From NCBI RefSeq assembly GCF_025822245.1, contig NZ_JACKTL010000035.1, forward strand, positions 1 to 34,903: DNA of 34,903 nt, given 5' to 3'. How positions within the stretch are numbered: the first letter of the stretch is position 1; each line of letters starts with the position of its first letter. The DNA comes from Mycolicibacterium hodleri (lineage in GTDB: Bacteria > Actinomycetota > Actinomycetes > Mycobacteriales > Mycobacteriaceae). Position numbers and translations under genes: made by a program. Below are positions 17,563 through 26,606 of this stretch, in pieces. The notes under the pieces were generated by a model. It worked only from the letters and a program-made list of their open reading frames with translations. It was not told the origin of the DNA and did no database searches.

Positions 17563-19211
17563 TTCGCAGCTCCTACGTGCTTGGCGTGGACGTCGTCGGC
17601 GGGACGCTCCTCGGTGGTGTCCTTGGCCCAGCGGTAGTCGGGCTTGCCCGCCGGGGAACGCTTGACCTCGTCGACCAGCCAGAGGCTGCGCGGCACCTTG
17701 TACCCGGCGATCTCGGTGCGGACGAAGGCGTCGAGTTCGGCAAGCGTCGGCCGGGTGCCCTCCCTGGGGTGGACGACGGCCGCGACGTGCTGGCCGAAAC
17801 GCGGATCGGGAACCCCGACCACCAACGCGTCGAACACGTCGGGGTGCCCCTTGAGTGCGGCCTCGACCTCTTCGGGGTAGATCTTCTCGCCACCGCTGTT
17901 GATCGACACCGACCCACGGCCCAGCATCGTGACGCTACCGTCGGCCTCGACCTCGGCGTAGTCGCCCGGAATCGCGTACCGCACACCGTTGTACGTGCGG
18001 AACGTCTCGGCGGTCTTCTTCTCGTCCTTGAAGTAGCCGACCGGGATGTGGCCGCTCTTGGCGATGATGCCGCGCACGCCCGAACCCGGGACGACCTCGT
18101 TGCCGTCCTCGTCGAGCACCTTGGTGTTCTTGTCGATGGTCACCCGGGGACCGCCGGTGTGTGACTGGCCCTTGGCCACGATGCTGGTCCCGCCGAAGCC
18201 GGTCTCCGACGATCCGATCGAATCGGTGATGATCCGGTTGGGCAGCAGTTCGAGGAACTTCTCCTTCAGGCTGGTGGAGAACAGCGCCGCGGTGCTGGCC
18301 AGCAGGAACAGCGAGGACAGGTCGTAGGTGTTGCCCTCCTCCTGGTGGGCGAGCAATGCGTCGAGCAACGGCCGGGCCATCGCGTCACCGGTGAAGAACA
18401 GCAGGTTCACCTTGTGCTCGTGAATCATCCGCCAGACCTCGTCGGCGTCGAATTCCGGTGCCAGCACCACGGTTTGGCCGGAGAACAGCGACATCCAGGT
18501 GGCCGACTGGGTGGCGCCGTGGATCATCGGCGGGATCGGGAGACGGATCATGGGCGGGTTCGCCGCGGCCGCCTTGGACAGGTCGTACTCGTCGGCGATG
18601 GGCTCGCCCGTGGCGAAGTCGGTGCCGCCGAACAAGACTCGGTAGATGTCTTCGTGGCGCCACATCACGCCCTTCGGGAAGCCCGTGGTGCCGCCGGTGT
18701 AGAGCAGGTAGATGTCGTCTTGGCTGCGCGGACCGAAGTCCCGCTCGGGTGAACCCTGCTCCAGCGCGGCGTAGAACTCGACGCCGCCGTACCGCTGGAA
18801 GTCGTCGTCGCTCCCGTCCTCGACGACCAGGATCGTCTTCACCTTCGGCGTCTCGGGCAGCACGTTGGCGACGCGGTCGGCGTAGCGCCGCTCGTGGACC
18901 AGCGCGACCATGTCGGAGTTGTCGAAGAGGTACTTCAACTCACCCTCGACGTACCGGAAGTTGACGTTCACCAGGATGGCGCCCGCCTTGACGATCCCCA
19001 GCATCGCGATGACGATCTCGATGCGGTTGCGGCAGTAGAGGCCGACCTTGTCGTCCTTCTGCACCCCGCGGTCGAGGAGGTAGTGGGCGAAGCGGTTGGC
19101 CTTCTCCTCCAACTCGGCGTAGGTCAATCGTTGGTCACCGGAGATCAGGGCGACGCGGTCTGGCACGGCATCGATTGCGTGCTCGGCGAGATCGGCGATA
19201 TTCAGGGCCAC
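17559..19211 (-). CDS. fadD19: FadD19, steroid (C26/C27 side-chain) CoA ligase
   Basis: FadD19 activates long sterol side-chain acids and is required for C24-branched sterols in Rhodococcus. It has 550 residues from GTG 19211 (VALNIADLAEHAIDAVPDRV), close to 548 in Mtb. The upstream in-frame TTG at 19247 would run through the KstR box, so it is rejected. Motifs are the P-loop YTGGTTGFPKGVMWRH (171-186), SIGSSETGFGG, GRGSVSINSGGEKIYPEE and the C-terminal SPAGKPDYRW, with Lys523 the likely catalytic lysine. The operator lies only 11 bp upstream of the start, which suggests a very short 5' leader. An NMO-like flavoprotein is coupled downstream. Confidence 0.95.
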   Translation of the reverse strand: MALNIADLAEHAIDAVPDRVALISGDQRLTYAELEEKANRFAHYLLDRGVQKDDKVGLYCRNRIEIVIAMLGIVKAGAILVNVNFRYVEGELKYLFDNSDMVALVHERRYADRVANVLPETPKVKTILVVEDGSDDDFQRYGGVEFYAALEQGSPERDFGPRSQDDIYLLYTGGTTGFPKGVMWRHEDIYRVLFGGTDFATGEPIADEYDLSKAAAANPPMIRLPIPPMIHGATQSATWMSLFSGQTVVLAPEFDADEVWRMIHEHKVNLLFFTGDAMARPLLDALLAHQEEGNTYDLSSLFLLASTAALFSTSLKEKFLELLPNRIITDSIGSSETGFGGTSIVAKGQSHTGGPRVTIDKNTKVLDEDGNEVVPGSGVRGIIAKSGHIPVGYFKDEKKTAETFRTYNGVRYAIPGDYAEVEADGSVTMLGRGSVSINSGGEKIYPEEVEAALKGHPDVFDALVVGVPDPRFGQHVAAVVHPREGTRPTLAELDAFVRTEIAGYKVPRSLWLVDEVKRSPAGKPDYRWAKDTTEERPADDVHAKHVGAAK

Positions 19212-19222
19212 GGAACCTAAAC

Positions 19223-19236
19223 TAGAACGTGTTACA
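19223..19236. promoter_or_regulatory. Candidate KstR operator between fadD19 and echA19
   Basis: TAGAACGTGTTACA fits TnnAACnnGTTnnA. It lies 11 bp before the fadD19 start and 68 bp before the echA19 start in the 93-bp divergent gap. Repression of both genes is likely. Confidence 0.88.
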
Positions 19237-19304
19237 TTTTTGTTCAAGCAGCACAGTCAGACAAGGTCCTCTTTCCTGGACGAGTGGTGAAAGGTGAGTT
19301 ACCC

Positions 19305-20105
19305 GTGACCGAGCCGGACAAGAGCCCCGACGCCCTCATCGAGCAGCGTGGACACACGCTGATTCTGACGTTGAACCGGCCGGAGGCGCGCAACGCGCTG
19401 TCCACCGAGATGCTCTCGATCATGGTCGAGGCGTGGGACCTCGTCGACTCCGATCCGGAGATCCGGTCGTGCATCCTCACCGGTGCGGGCGGCTACTTCT
19501 GCGCAGGCATGGACCTCAAGGCCGCGACGAAGGCACCGCCTGGCGACTCCTTCAAGAGCGGTGGCTTCGACCCCACCCGCATCGACGGGCTGTTGAAGGG
19601 TCGACGCCTGACCAAGCCGTTGATCGCCGCGGTCGAGGGCCCCGCGATCGCGGGTGGCACGGAGATCCTGCAGGGCACAGACATCCGCATTGCCGGCGAG
19701 AGCGCCAAGTTCGGCATCTCCGAGGCCAAGTGGAGCCTGTACCCGATGGGCGGATCCGCCGTGCGGCTGCCGCGTCAGATCCCGTACACGATCGCGTGCG
19801 ACCTGCTGCTGACCGGCCGCCACATCACCGCCGCCGAGGCGCTGTCCTACGGGTTGATCGGCTACGTGGTGCCCGACGGGTCGGCGCTGGACAAGGCGCT
19901 CGAGATCGCCGAGCTCGTCAACGCCAACGGGCCGCTGGCCGTGCAGGCGATCCTCAAGTCCATCCACGACACCGAGGGCATGCACGAGCTCGAGGCGTTC
20001 CAGGTGGACACCAAGATCGGCATCGGGGTGTTCATGTCCGACGACGCCAAGGAGGGCCCGTTGGCGTTCAAGGAGAAGCGGCCGCCGAACTTCCAGATGA
20101 AGTAG
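19305..20105 (+). CDS. echA19: EchA19, steroid enoyl-CoA hydratase
   Basis: EchA19 is a crotonase that hydrates the unsaturated steroid-CoA formed during cholesterol side-chain oxidation (shown for the Mtb enzyme). I choose GTG 19305, with AAAGGTGAG upstream, giving 266 residues; GTG 19284 is open but would swallow that site. The oxyanion-hole motif [12 protein letters not shown] is at about 61-72. Both expected acidic residues are present: Glu120 in GGTEILQG and Glu140 in FGISEAKW. Lys135 and Lys142 correspond to Mtb lysines reported, as I recall, to be succinylated. An MFS gene follows by 12 bp, so the two are likely co-transcribed. Confidence 0.92.
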   Translation: MTEPDKSPDALIEQRGHTLILTLNRPEARNALSTEMLSIMVEAWDLVDSDPEIRSCILTGAGGYFCAGMDLKAATKAPPGDSFKSGGFDPTRIDGLLKGRRLTKPLIAAVEGPAIAGGTEILQGTDIRIAGESAKFGISEAKWSLYPMGGSAVRLPRQIPYTIACDLLLTGRHITAAEALSYGLIGYVVPDGSALDKALEIAELVNANGPLAVQAILKSIHDTEGMHELEAFQVDTKIGIGVFMSDDAKEGPLAFKEKRPPNFQMK

Positions 20106-20117
20106 CAAGATGGGCGC

Positions 20118-21485
20118 GTGGCCCAGACGAACGACGCGCTACTCGCCGACATCGGCCAACGCCTCGACGACCTCCCTGTTGGTCCGATGCATCGCAGGGT
20201 GGTCCTCGCCGTCGGTCTCGGCCTGTTCTTCGAGATCTACGAGATCTTCCTGTCGAGCACCATCAGCACGACCCTCAAGACGCAGTACGACCTCGGCGGC
20301 ACGGAGCTCAAGCTGCTGCTGGCGTCGACGTTCCTCGGCATGTTCATCGGTTCGGCGGCGCTCGGCGGGCTCGCCGACCGCATCGGCCGCCGCCGTGCGT
20401 TCCTGTTCAACCTGACCTGGTTCTCCGTGTGGACGCTGATCGGCGCGTTCTCCCTCAACCCCGCAATGCTGGTCGCCACTCGGTTCCTGGCCGGCCTCGG
20501 CATCGGCGCCGAATACCCCGTCGCCGACGCCTACCTGTCCGACGTCCTGCCGAAGTCGGACCGCGGTCGGCTGGCGGCGTGGGCGTACACCTGCTCGTTC
20601 GTCGCGGTGCCGGTGCTGGGGTTCATGTCGCTGGGCCTCACCGAACACGGACTGCTCGGCGTACCCGGCTGGCGCTTGCTGCTGGTGATCGGCTCGATCG
20701 GCGCCGTGGCGGTGGCGCTCCTGCGGCGCGGACTGCCGGAGTCGCCGCGCTGGCTCGCCGGGGTCGGGAGGTCCGACGACGCCATGGCCGCCCTTCGGCG
20801 GTTCGAGACGGACCCGACGACGGCGCCCGTCGCCGCGACCCGCGAGCCGGACTCGCCCCCGCCCGCGGTGGTCACCAAACCACTGAAGCGGCTTGGCATC
20901 TCGCCCTACCGCCAACGACTGGGCATGCTCGCGGTGTTCCACGTCTTCCAGTCGTTCGGCTACTACGGGTTCGGCACGCTGGCCGCGCTGGTCCTGGTGA
21001 GCCGCGGCTACGACGTCACCACGTCACTGCTCTACACGTCGCTGTCCTACCTCGGCTATCCCGTCGGATCGGTGCTGGCGATTCCGCTGCTGAGGTGGTT
21101 CGAACGCAAGTACCTCGTCATGGGGTCGATCGGCGCCTTGGCGGCCTTCGGCCTGCTGTTCGCCACCGTGCACCAGACGGCCCTGATCGTCGTGTTCGGC
21201 TTCCTGACCACCGCGACGAGCAACGTGTTCTCGAACGTCTATCACGTGTACCAGGCCGAGATCTTCCCGACCGACGTGCGCGCGACGGCCGTCGGGTGGA
21301 CCTACTCGCTGTCGCGGTTGTCCAGCGCGGCACTGCCGTTCGTGCTGATTCCCGTGCTCGACGAGTACGGCGCCACGGCGATGTTCACCGTCGTGCTCCT
21401 CGCGCTGGCGATTGCCACCGCCGCCGTCGCCTGGGTGGGTCCGAAGACCTCACGACGCAACCTCGAGGAGATCAACCCCGTGTGA
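20118..21485 (+). CDS. MFS transporter, metabolite:H+ symporter type
   Basis: This 455-residue protein has about twelve hydrophobic segments in two halves of six. The MFS loop signature GGLADRIGRRRAF lies between segments 2 and 3, and RFLAGLGIGAEYPVADAYLSD and AEIFPTDVRATAVG are typical of the sugar/organic-acid symporter branch. The central loop (about 215-260) is rich in Thr and Pro. The GTG start at 20118 lies 12 bp after echA19, so it probably shares the KstR-controlled promoter. The substrate is unknown; a sterol breakdown product or an organic acid is possible from context. It converges on cyp142 with only 6 bp between stops. Confidence 0.9.
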   Translation: MAQTNDALLADIGQRLDDLPVGPMHRRVVLAVGLGLFFEIYEIFLSSTISTTLKTQYDLGGTELKLLLASTFLGMFIGSAALGGLADRIGRRRAFLFNLTWFSVWTLIGAFSLNPAMLVATRFLAGLGIGAEYPVADAYLSDVLPKSDRGRLAAWAYTCSFVAVPVLGFMSLGLTEHGLLGVPGWRLLLVIGSIGAVAVALLRRGLPESPRWLAGVGRSDDAMAALRRFETDPTTAPVAATREPDSPPPAVVTKPLKRLGISPYRQRLGMLAVFHVFQSFGYYGFGTLAALVLVSRGYDVTTSLLYTSLSYLGYPVGSVLAIPLLRWFERKYLVMGSIGALAAFGLLFATVHQTALIVVFGFLTTATSNVFSNVYHVYQAEIFPTDVRATAVGWTYSLSRLSSAALPFVLIPVLDEYGATAMFTVVLLALAIATAAVAWVGPKTSRRNLEEINPV

Positions 21486-21491
21486 GGGCCG

Positions 21492-22700
21492 CTAGTCGAG
21501 TACGCGCGCGGTCGGCGTGAACACCACCGGCATCGCCTCGGGCCCGCTGACGAAGTTGGCCGGCCGCAGCGGCAGGACCCCGTCGTCGGCCAAGCGCAGA
21601 TCGGGCAGTCGCTCGAGCACGCGCTTGGTCATCATCGACAGCTCGAGGCGGGCCAGCTGGTTGCCGAGGCAGAAGTGCGCTCCGAAGCCGAACGCCATGT
21701 GCGAGTTGGGTTTGCGATCGATGCGGAAGCTCTCCGGGTCGCCGAACACCGCCTCGTCGAAGTTGGCCGCCTCGAACATCAGCATGATCTTCTCGTCCTT
21801 GCGCAGATCCGTGCCGTGAAAGGTGGTGTCCGCGGTGAGCGTGCGGCACATGTTCTTCACCGGGGAGGTCCAGCGCAGCATCTCCTCGATCGCCCCGGGC
21901 AGCAGATCGCCGTTCGCCACCAGCGCCTCCCACTGATCGCGATGCCGCAGAAGCTGTTCCGTGCCACCCGAGAGGGTGTGGCGGGTGGTCTCGTCGCCAC
22001 CGATGAGGATCAGGAGCGTCTCCATGACGATCTCGTCGTCGGCCATCCGCTGACCCTCGACCTCGGCGTTGACCAGGATCGAGAACAGGTCCTCGGTCGG
22101 CTCCGCGCGGCGCTTGCCGATGATGTCCATCGTGAACGCGGTGTAGCCCGCGAACGCCTCCATCATGGCCTGGGCCGAGGTTTCGTCGATGTGCGAGCTG
22201 AGGCCCGTGACCAGGTCGTCGGACCACTCCAGCAGCATGCCGCGCTCGTCCGGCAGCACGCCCAGCATGTCGCCGATGACGGCCATGGGCAGCGGCGCGG
22301 CGATGTCGCGGACGAAGTCGCACTCGCCTCGCTCGCACACCGAGTCGATCAGGGTGTCGCACAGCGTCGCGATCGACGGCACCTTGTCCATCACGCGCTT
22401 ACGCGTGAAACCGGAGTTGACGAGCTTGCGCCGCAACACGTGTGCGGGATCGTCCATGTCGATCATGTAGGGCATGCCCGGCGTTTCGGGCCGGATGCCC
22501 CCGGTGTTGGAGAACAGTTCGGGATTGCGCTCGGCGTCGAGCACGGACTGGTAGCTGGCGGCGGCGGCCAACCCGTTGCGGTCGCGGAACACCGGTTGGT
22601 TGGCCCGCATCCAGCGGTATGCCTCCCGCGCGCCGCCGTCGGCGTAGAAGGTGCCGTCGGTGAAGTCGACGTCCGGGCGGGTGCTCAGAACGGAGGTCAT
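21492..22700 (-). CDS. cyp142: Cyp142, cytochrome P450 sterol C26/C27 oxidase
   Basis: Cyp142 oxidises the terminal side-chain carbon of cholesterol or cholestenone to the acid needed by FadD19. It has 402 residues from ATG 22700, preceded by AAGGAG. P450 hallmarks are the I-helix LIGGDETTRHTLSGG, the ExxR motif in EEMLR, and the heme loop FGFGAHFCLGNQLA with Cys344 as thiolate ligand. The sequence agrees closely with the Mtb protein as I recall it (for example MIDMDDPAHVLRRKLVN). The start overlaps the upstream acetoacetate-decarboxylase-like gene by 4 bp (ATGA). The open frame extends to 23420 over that gene and is spurious there. FdxD is a possible electron donor. Confidence 0.95.
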   Translation of the reverse strand: MTSVLSTRPDVDFTDGTFYADGGAREAYRWMRANQPVFRDRNGLAAAASYQSVLDAERNPELFSNTGGIRPETPGMPYMIDMDDPAHVLRRKLVNSGFTRKRVMDKVPSIATLCDTLIDSVCERGECDFVRDIAAPLPMAVIGDMLGVLPDERGMLLEWSDDLVTGLSSHIDETSAQAMMEAFAGYTAFTMDIIGKRRAEPTEDLFSILVNAEVEGQRMADDEIVMETLLILIGGDETTRHTLSGGTEQLLRHRDQWEALVANGDLLPGAIEEMLRWTSPVKNMCRTLTADTTFHGTDLRKDEKIMLMFEAANFDEAVFGDPESFRIDRKPNSHMAFGFGAHFCLGNQLARLELSMMTKRVLERLPDLRLADDGVLPLRPANFVSGPEAMPVVFTPTARVLD

Positions 22701-23413
22701 CGAATCTCCTTGGCTTCGGCGAACGTCATCTCGACGTTGGCGGCGGAACTCGAGATCATCGCGCGCTTGGGAAACCCTAGCGACGCGAGCTCCTCGCCAT
22801 AGGGATGTTCGCCGAGACGGACCCGCACCCCACCCGGTCGATACCGGACCCCCGACAGCCGCATCTCGCCCGCGGTCTCCCGGGTCACGCCGTCCAGGTG
22901 CGAGTACGTCGGATGCACCTGGGTCTTCGACGTCAGGGCCGACGGCACGGGCAGCCCCGGCGCGAAGTCCATGCCGACCGCGAACCGACCGTCGACGGTG
23001 ACGTCGAAGCCGAAGTGGCGTCCATCTCGAATCGTGAAGTCCGCCAACACCTTCGGATATCCCCAGATCCGTCGGCCCGCCTCGCACGTAAACGCACCGT
23101 CGACCGGCAGGTGATGGATGAAGGCACCTGCGGACTGCAGCGCCCTCAGCCCGGTCGCACGAGACCCCGGTGAATTCACCATCACGTTGGTGCCGTATTC
23201 GAGGTACTCCCCGAGATCGCCGTCGACGTACTTCATGAGCATGAGGACGACGACGGCCCGCTGCGGCCGGTACCGGCAGACCTGCAGTCCGCTGTAGTCG
23301 ATCATCCGCTGGGCGGCGTCGGCGTTCACCGAGAACATCGCCATGTGCTGCGTCGCGGCGCGGATCCGCACGGGCATGGTCACGACTGATCCTGCGATGG
23401 TGTGCTCGGTCAC
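22697..23413 (-). CDS. Acetoacetate decarboxylase-like protein (Rv3519-type)
   Basis: This 238-residue protein has the acetoacetate-decarboxylase-like beta-cone fold, judged from the motif RRIWGYPKVLADF. Lys121 in YPK would align with the Schiff-base lysine of true acetoacetate decarboxylases, but the lysine that normally follows it is Val here, so decarboxylation is not assured. The start is GTG 23413, 10 bp from a perfect KstR box, and the end overlaps cyp142 by 4 bp, so it is the first gene of the cyp142 operon. The length fits Rv3519 of Mtb, whose function I do not know. A role in handling a keto-acid or lactone intermediate is speculative. Confidence 0.85.
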   Translation of the reverse strand: MTEHTIAGSVVTMPVRIRAATQHMAMFSVNADAAQRMIDYSGLQVCRYRPQRAVVVLMLMKYVDGDLGEYLEYGTNVMVNSPGSRATGLRALQSAGAFIHHLPVDGAFTCEAGRRIWGYPKVLADFTIRDGRHFGFDVTVDGRFAVGMDFAPGLPVPSALTSKTQVHPTYSHLDGVTRETAGEMRLSGVRYRPGGVRVRLGEHPYGEELASLGFPKRAMISSSAANVEMTFAEAKEIR

Positions 23414-23423
23414 ACGCCAAATC

Positions 23424-23437
23424 TAGAACGTGTTCTA
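23424..23437. promoter_or_regulatory. Perfect KstR operator of the cyp142 operon
   Basis: TAGAACGTGTTCTA has perfect 6-base arms, extended to TCTAGAAC/GTTCTAGA at 23422-23439. It sits 10 bp upstream of GTG 23413 in a gap of only 43 bp, and 20 bp after the stop of the next gene upstream. This placement would block initiation directly. Confidence 0.93.
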
Positions 23438-23456
23438 GACAACGTGCAAGAAGTGT

Positions 23457-24488
23457 CTACAACAGCGCGGCGAGATCCTTGATCTGCTCGGACGACCGCG
23501 CACCCACCACCATCATGGTGACGCCCGACGCCTCCCACGCCTTGATCTGCTCCCGCACGTAGTCGAGGTTGCCGACGATCGCCGAATCGTCGACGAGTTC
23601 GTCGGGGATGACCTTCGCGGCCTCGTCCTTGCGGTCGGCACGGAACAGCTTCGTGACGTCGTCGACCACCTCGGCGTAGCCCATCCGGCGGTACACGTCG
23701 GCGTGGAAGTTGGTGTCCTCGGCGCCCATTCCGCCCATGTAGAGCGCCAGGTGGGGCTTCATCAGCTCCATGACCTCGGGCCGGTCGTCGGTCACCACGA
23801 CCTGCGCCGTCGCACAGATCTCGAAGGTCTCGCGCGTGCGCCGGGCCCCCGGGCGGGCGAAGCCCTCGTCGAGCCATTCGTTGTACATGGCGCCGATCCG
23901 CGGCGAGTAGAAGATCGGCAGCCACCCGTCGCAGATCTCGGCGGCCAGCGCGACGTTCTTGGGACCTTCGGCGCCGAGCATGACCGGGATGTCCGCGCGC
24001 AGCGGATGAGTGATCGGCTTGAGGTTCTTGCCCAGGCCGGTGGTGCCCTCACCGGTCAGCGGCAGCGGGTAGTGCGGACCGTCGCTGTGCACCGGCGCCT
24101 CGCGCGCCCACACCTGACGCAGGATGTCCACGTACTCGCGGGTGCGCGCCAGCGGCTTGGGAAACTTCGCGCCGTACCAGCCCTCCACCACCTGCGGGCC
24201 GGAAACGCCGAGCCCGAGGATGTGCCGCCCGCCCGAGAGGTGGTCGAGGGTGAGCGCCGCCATCGCACACGCGGTGGGCGTGCGGGCCGACAGCTGGATG
24301 ACCGACGTGCCCAACCGCATGCGGGTCGTCTCGCGACCCCACCACGCCAGCGGAGTGTAGGCGTCCGAGCCCCACGCCTCGGCGGTGAACACGGTGTCGA
24401 ATCCCGATTCCTCGGCCGTGGCGACGAGTTCGGCGTGGTTGGTCGGCGGCTGCGCGCCCCAGTATCCGAGCTGGAGTCCGAGTTTCAC
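23457..24488 (-). CDS. LLM-class F420-dependent oxidoreductase (Rv3520c-type)
   Basis: This 343-residue protein belongs to the luciferase-like monooxygenase family, in which mycobacterial members usually use coenzyme F420. Support comes from LGLQLGYWGAQPPTNHAELV at the start, FTAEAWGSDAYTPLAWW (about 34-50), LGTSVIQLSARTPTACAMAA (about 59-78) and LGLGVSGPQVVEGWYG. The start is GTG 24488, with AAGGTGG upstream; the frame is open to 24587 but would cross the KstR box. It matches the place of Rv3520c next to Rv3521 in Mtb. The redox step it serves in sterol breakdown is unknown. Confidence 0.88.
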   Translation of the reverse strand: MKLGLQLGYWGAQPPTNHAELVATAEESGFDTVFTAEAWGSDAYTPLAWWGRETTRMRLGTSVIQLSARTPTACAMAALTLDHLSGGRHILGLGVSGPQVVEGWYGAKFPKPLARTREYVDILRQVWAREAPVHSDGPHYPLPLTGEGTTGLGKNLKPITHPLRADIPVMLGAEGPKNVALAAEICDGWLPIFYSPRIGAMYNEWLDEGFARPGARRTRETFEICATAQVVVTDDRPEVMELMKPHLALYMGGMGAEDTNFHADVYRRMGYAEVVDDVTKLFRADRKDEAAKVIPDELVDDSAIVGNLDYVREQIKAWEASGVTMMVVGARSSEQIKDLAALL

Positions 24489-24523
24489 GAGGCCACCTTT
24501 CGGGACATTCTTGCGACGATTGT

Positions 24524-24537
24524 TAGAACCTGTTCTA
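24524..24537. promoter_or_regulatory. KstR operator between Rv3520c-like and Rv3521-like genes
   Basis: TAGAACCTGTTCTA has perfect arms around a CT centre. It lies 35 bp from the oxidoreductase start and 8 bp from the DUF35 gene start in a 57-bp divergent gap, and should control both. Confidence 0.92.
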
Positions 24538-24545
24538 CTCGATGC

Positions 24546-25535
24546 GTGACCGCCAGCCAAAGTAGCCCGGCCAGTATCGATGAGCACGAGCCGCCTCTTT
24601 CGGCTCCGCTGAAACTGTCATTCGACTACACCCGTTCAGTAGGTACCGTCCTCGGTCGGTTCTTCACCGAGCTGCGCGGACGACACGTCGTCGGCGTGCG
24701 CGGTTCGGACGGTCGAGTGCTGGTGCCGCCTGCCGAGTTCGACCCCGTCACCTACGAGCGGCTGACCGAGATCGTACCGGTGGCCAGCGTCGGAACGGTG
24801 GTGTCGTGGACCTGGCAACCGGAGCCGTTGCAGGGGCAGCCGCTGGACCGCCCGTTCGCGTGGGCGCTGGTGAAGCTGGACGGCGCTGACACCTCGCTGA
24901 TCCACGCCGTCGACGCCGGTTCCTCGGACGCCATCGAGACGGGCGCGCGCGTGCACGTGCACTGGGCCGACGAGCCCGTCGGCGCGATCACCGACATCGC
25001 GTACTTCGAACTGGGCGACGCCGAGGAGGACGTACCGGAGGTTGCCGACGACCGCGATCCGGTCACGATGATCGTCGTGCCGACGTCGATGGAGATTCAG
25101 CACACCGCATCCCATCCCGAGAGCACGTTCCTGCGCGCGCTCGAGGAGGGCAAGCTGGTCGGTGCGAGCACACCCGGCGGCAAGGTGTACTTCCCTGCGC
25201 GCGAGGCAGATCCGGCTACGGGCCAACAACTCACGGAATACGTCGAACTCCCCGACAAGGGCACGGTGACGACGTTCGCCATCATCAACATCCCCTTCGC
25301 CGGACAGCGCATCAAGCCGCCCTACGTCGCGGCCTACGTGCTGCTCGACGGTGCGGACATCCCCTTCCTGCACCTCGTCACCGAGATCGACGCGGCCGAC
25401 GTCCGGATGGGCATGCGGGTGGAGGCGGTGTGGAAACCCCGCGAGGAGTGGGGACTTGGCATCGACAACATCGACTACTTCCGGCCGACGGGTGAGCCCG
25501 ACGCCGATTACGACACCTACAAGCACCACCAGTAA
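24546..25535 (+). CDS. Tandem DUF35/OB-fold protein (Rv3521-type), probable Ltp partner
   Basis: This 329-residue protein contains two DUF35-like units, about 30-155 and 190-312. Each begins with a helix such as VLGRFFTELRGRHVVGVRG or TFLRALEEGKLVGA, then VLVPPAEFDP or VYFPAREADP, then an OB-fold. Typical DUF35 proteins carry a zinc-binding cysteine cluster at this point; here there is no cysteine in the whole protein. DUF35 partners such as ChsH2 form complexes with Ltp2 aldolases, so this gene, 13 bp before ltp4, probably assists Ltp3/Ltp4. The start is GTG 24546, only 8 bp after the KstR box, suggesting a leaderless or very short leader mRNA. Confidence 0.85.
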   Translation: MTASQSSPASIDEHEPPLSAPLKLSFDYTRSVGTVLGRFFTELRGRHVVGVRGSDGRVLVPPAEFDPVTYERLTEIVPVASVGTVVSWTWQPEPLQGQPLDRPFAWALVKLDGADTSLIHAVDAGSSDAIETGARVHVHWADEPVGAITDIAYFELGDAEEDVPEVADDRDPVTMIVVPTSMEIQHTASHPESTFLRALEEGKLVGASTPGGKVYFPAREADPATGQQLTEYVELPDKGTVTTFAIINIPFAGQRIKPPYVAAYVLLDGADIPFLHLVTEIDAADVRMGMRVEAVWKPREEWGLGIDNIDYFRPTGEPDADYDTYKHHQ

Positions 25536-25548
25536 GGCGGGCGCACGC

Positions 25549-26606
25549 ATGACTGAAGTAGCAGTGGTCGGATTCGCGCATGCCCCGCATGTGCGCCGCA
25601 CCGAAGGCACCACCAACGGCGTCGAAATGCTCATGCCATGCTTCGCCGAGTTGTACGCCGACCTGGGCATCAAGCAGACCGACATCGGGTTCTGGTGCTC
25701 GGGCTCGTCGGATTACCTTGCCGGACGGGCATTTTCGTTCCTCTCAGCGATCGACTCGATCGGTGCCGTTCCGCCGATCAACGAGTCGCACGTCGAGATG
25801 GACGCCGCCTGGGCGCTGTACGAGGCGTACATCAAGATCTTGACCGGGTCGGTTGAGACCGCCCTCGTCTACGGCTTCGGCAAGTCCTCGGCGGGCGTGC
25901 TGCGCAGGGTCCTGGCGTTGCAGACCGACCCGTATACCGTGGCACCACTGTGGCCGGACGCCGTCTCCACCGCCGGCTTGCAAGCCCGGCTCGGACTGGA
26001 CTCCGGCAAGTGGACCGCCGAGCAGATGGCACAGGTCGCCCTGGACGCCATGACCGCTGCTCCGCGCACCGATTCGGTCGCGACGGCCCAGAGCGTCGAG
26101 GAGTTGTTGGAACGGCCGTACTTCGCAGATCCGTTGCGCCGCCATGACGTTGCCCCCATCAGCGACGGAGCCTCGGCGATCGTGCTGGCATCCGGCGACA
26201 AGGCCCGCGAGCTTCGCGAGAACCCGGCCTGGATAACGGGTTTCGAACACCGCATCGAGACGCCGGTCCTGGGTGCGCGCGACCTCACCACCTCACCGTC
26301 GACCGCGGCGTCCGCGGCGGCGGCCACCGGTGGCGACCTGGGCTCGATCGACGTCGCCGAGCTCTACGCCCCGTTCAGCCATCAGCAGCTGATCCTCACC
26401 GAGGCGATCGGTCTGAACGGCTCGACCAAGGTCAATCCGTCGGGCGGGGCGCTCGCCGCCAACCCGATGTTCTCGACCGGCTTGGAGCGCATCGGCTTCG
26501 CAGCCCGCCACATCTTCGACGGCAGCGCCCGGCGGGTGCTGGCACATGCGACGAGCGGTGCTGCGTTGCAACAGAATCTGGTGGCGGTCATGGAAGGGAA
26601 GAGCTA

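Noticed and set aside
19237..19245. T-run after the fadD19 KstR box as a terminator
   Set aside because: No stem precedes it and it lies in a divergent promoter gap.
19284..19304. GTG 19284 as the echA19 start
   Set aside because: GTG 19305 has AAAGGTGAG at suitable spacing and gives the usual length; the earlier start would cover that site.
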